Assembly: GCA_947455285.1 (NCBI GenBank)
Contig: CANGOK010000208.1
Location: 1-5,776, forward strand
Direction: 5' to 3'
Length of the DNA: 5,776 bases
Source of the DNA: Beijerinckiaceae bacterium
GTDB lineage: Bacteria > Pseudomonadota > Alphaproteobacteria > Rhizobiales > Beijerinckiaceae
Of this stretch, positions 5,420 through 5,776 are shown in pieces. Numbering within the stretch: position 1 is the first letter of the stretch; each line of letters opens with the position of its first letter. Made by a program: the position numbers and the translations under genes. A model generated the notes under the pieces. That model was not told where the DNA came from. It saw only the letters and a list, made by a program, of their open reading frames with translations, and ran no database searches.

Positions 5420-5776
5420 TTAATTCAACGGCGACCACGACGGATCGGACCCAAACGACGGCGTCGGCACCTGAAACTCCGCGCGGCCGAAAACGTCGGC
5501 CATATAAAGCTTCGGACCGCCCTGCCCGCCGCCTTCGCGGAAGAACATCACATAGAGGCCGTTGGGCGCCCAAGTCGGCCCCTCGTTGTGGAAGCCTTCG
5601 GTCAGCATGCGTTCGCCAGACCCATCGGGCTTCATCACGCCGATGCCGAATTGGCCGCCCTTCTGGCGGGTGAAGGCGATGAAGTCGCCCTTGGGCGACC
5701 AGACCGGCGTCGAATAACGCGCGCCTTCGTTATAGGAGATGCGCTTGGCGCCGCCGCCGCCACCGCCCATCACATA
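5420..5776 (-). CDS. tolB: TolB, Tol-Pal system periplasmic beta-propeller protein (C-terminal part; 5' end outside window)
   Basis: About 118 codons of the C-terminal beta-propeller of TolB, open to the right edge and ending with TAA at 5422-5420. TolB is a periplasmic component of the Tol-Pal system, which couples outer-membrane constriction to cell division; it binds Pal and the TolA system. The repeated WD-like blades are clear: YSTPVWSPKGDFIAFTRQ, IGVMKPDGSGERMLTEGFHNEGPTWAPNG, YVMFFREGGG, and the conserved end KLYMADVFGRAEFQVPTPSFGSDPSWSP. The N-terminal signal sequence, the N-domain and most propeller blades lie beyond the window. Two glycine-rich loops (a run of six Gly, and REGGGQGGP) are present; the first is encoded by a GGC/GGT-like repeat near 5751-5769. 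In most proteobacteria pal follows tolB, but here the downstream neighbour is the convergent HTH gene. Confidence 0.92.
   Translation of the reverse strand, partial: YVMGGGGGGAKRISYNEGARYSTPVWSPKGDFIAFTRQKGGQFGIGVMKPDGSGERMLTEGFHNEGPTWAPNGLYVMFFREGGGQGGPKLYMADVFGRAEFQVPTPSFGSDPSWSPLN

Noticed and set aside
5268..5573. 101-codon minus-strand frame spanning the HTH/tolB junction
   Set aside because: It is antisense to the HTH gene and out of frame with TolB, is Arg-rich and has no motif. TolB ends clearly at 5420 in its own frame.
31..5608. Exact 17-base repeat AAGCCTTCGGTCAGCAT at 31-47 and 5592-5608
   Set aside because: Both copies encode Met-Leu-Thr-Glu-Gly plus a following Leu or Phe, in the same frame and strand, in the CoA-transferase and tolB genes. 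Shared peptide plus shared codon preference explains it, and the flanks do not match, so it is not treated as a recombination or attachment repeat.

Overview
The window is GC-rich and densely packed, with overlapping start/stop codons. The genes look alphaproteobacterial, probably Hyphomicrobiales (Rhizobiales). I infer this from the TolB fragment, the codon use and the style of the gene families; no 16S rRNA or other phylogenetic marker is present. No RNA genes, IS elements, CRISPR arrays or origins were seen.

Layout. (1) 1-779, minus strand: the N-terminal ~259 residues of an acetyl-CoA hydrolase / CoA-transferase family enzyme, running off the left edge. (2) 780-905: a compact divergent promoter region with a good sigma70-type promoter for the CoA-transferase and a 14-bp perfect palindrome. 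(3) 906-1436, plus strand: a PadR-family regulator. (4) 1459-4364, minus strand: a tight three-gene operon, read from high to low coordinates: alpha/beta hydrolase, luciferase-like flavin-dependent monooxygenase (LLM), and a periplasmic NMT1/SsuA-like substrate-binding protein. Its promoter carries a long inverted repeat over the -10 element. (5) 4567-5419, plus strand: a two-gene module resembling a toxin-antitoxin pair. The upstream gene has a RelE/HigB-like C-terminal half but is split by an in-frame TAG; the downstream gene is an intact XRE-type HTH protein. (6) 5420-5776, minus strand: the C-terminal part of TolB, running off the right edge and ending exactly where the HTH gene ends.

How the genes may work together. 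The hydrolase, LLM oxygenase and binding protein look like a small uptake-and-oxidation cassette for an unknown organic (possibly sulfur- or nitrogen-containing) substrate. The cassette has no ABC permease, ATPase or flavin reductase in the window, so it must borrow them. PadR lies divergent from the CoA-transferase and tail-to-tail with the operon, so it could control either or both. A route of oxygenation, hydrolysis and CoA activation is plausible but is inference only. The HTH module and tolB form a separate neighbourhood.

The points most worth a second look are the amber codon inside the toxin-like gene, the unusual N-terminal extension of that gene, the dyad in the LLM operon promoter, and the orphan binding-protein/oxygenase cassette.
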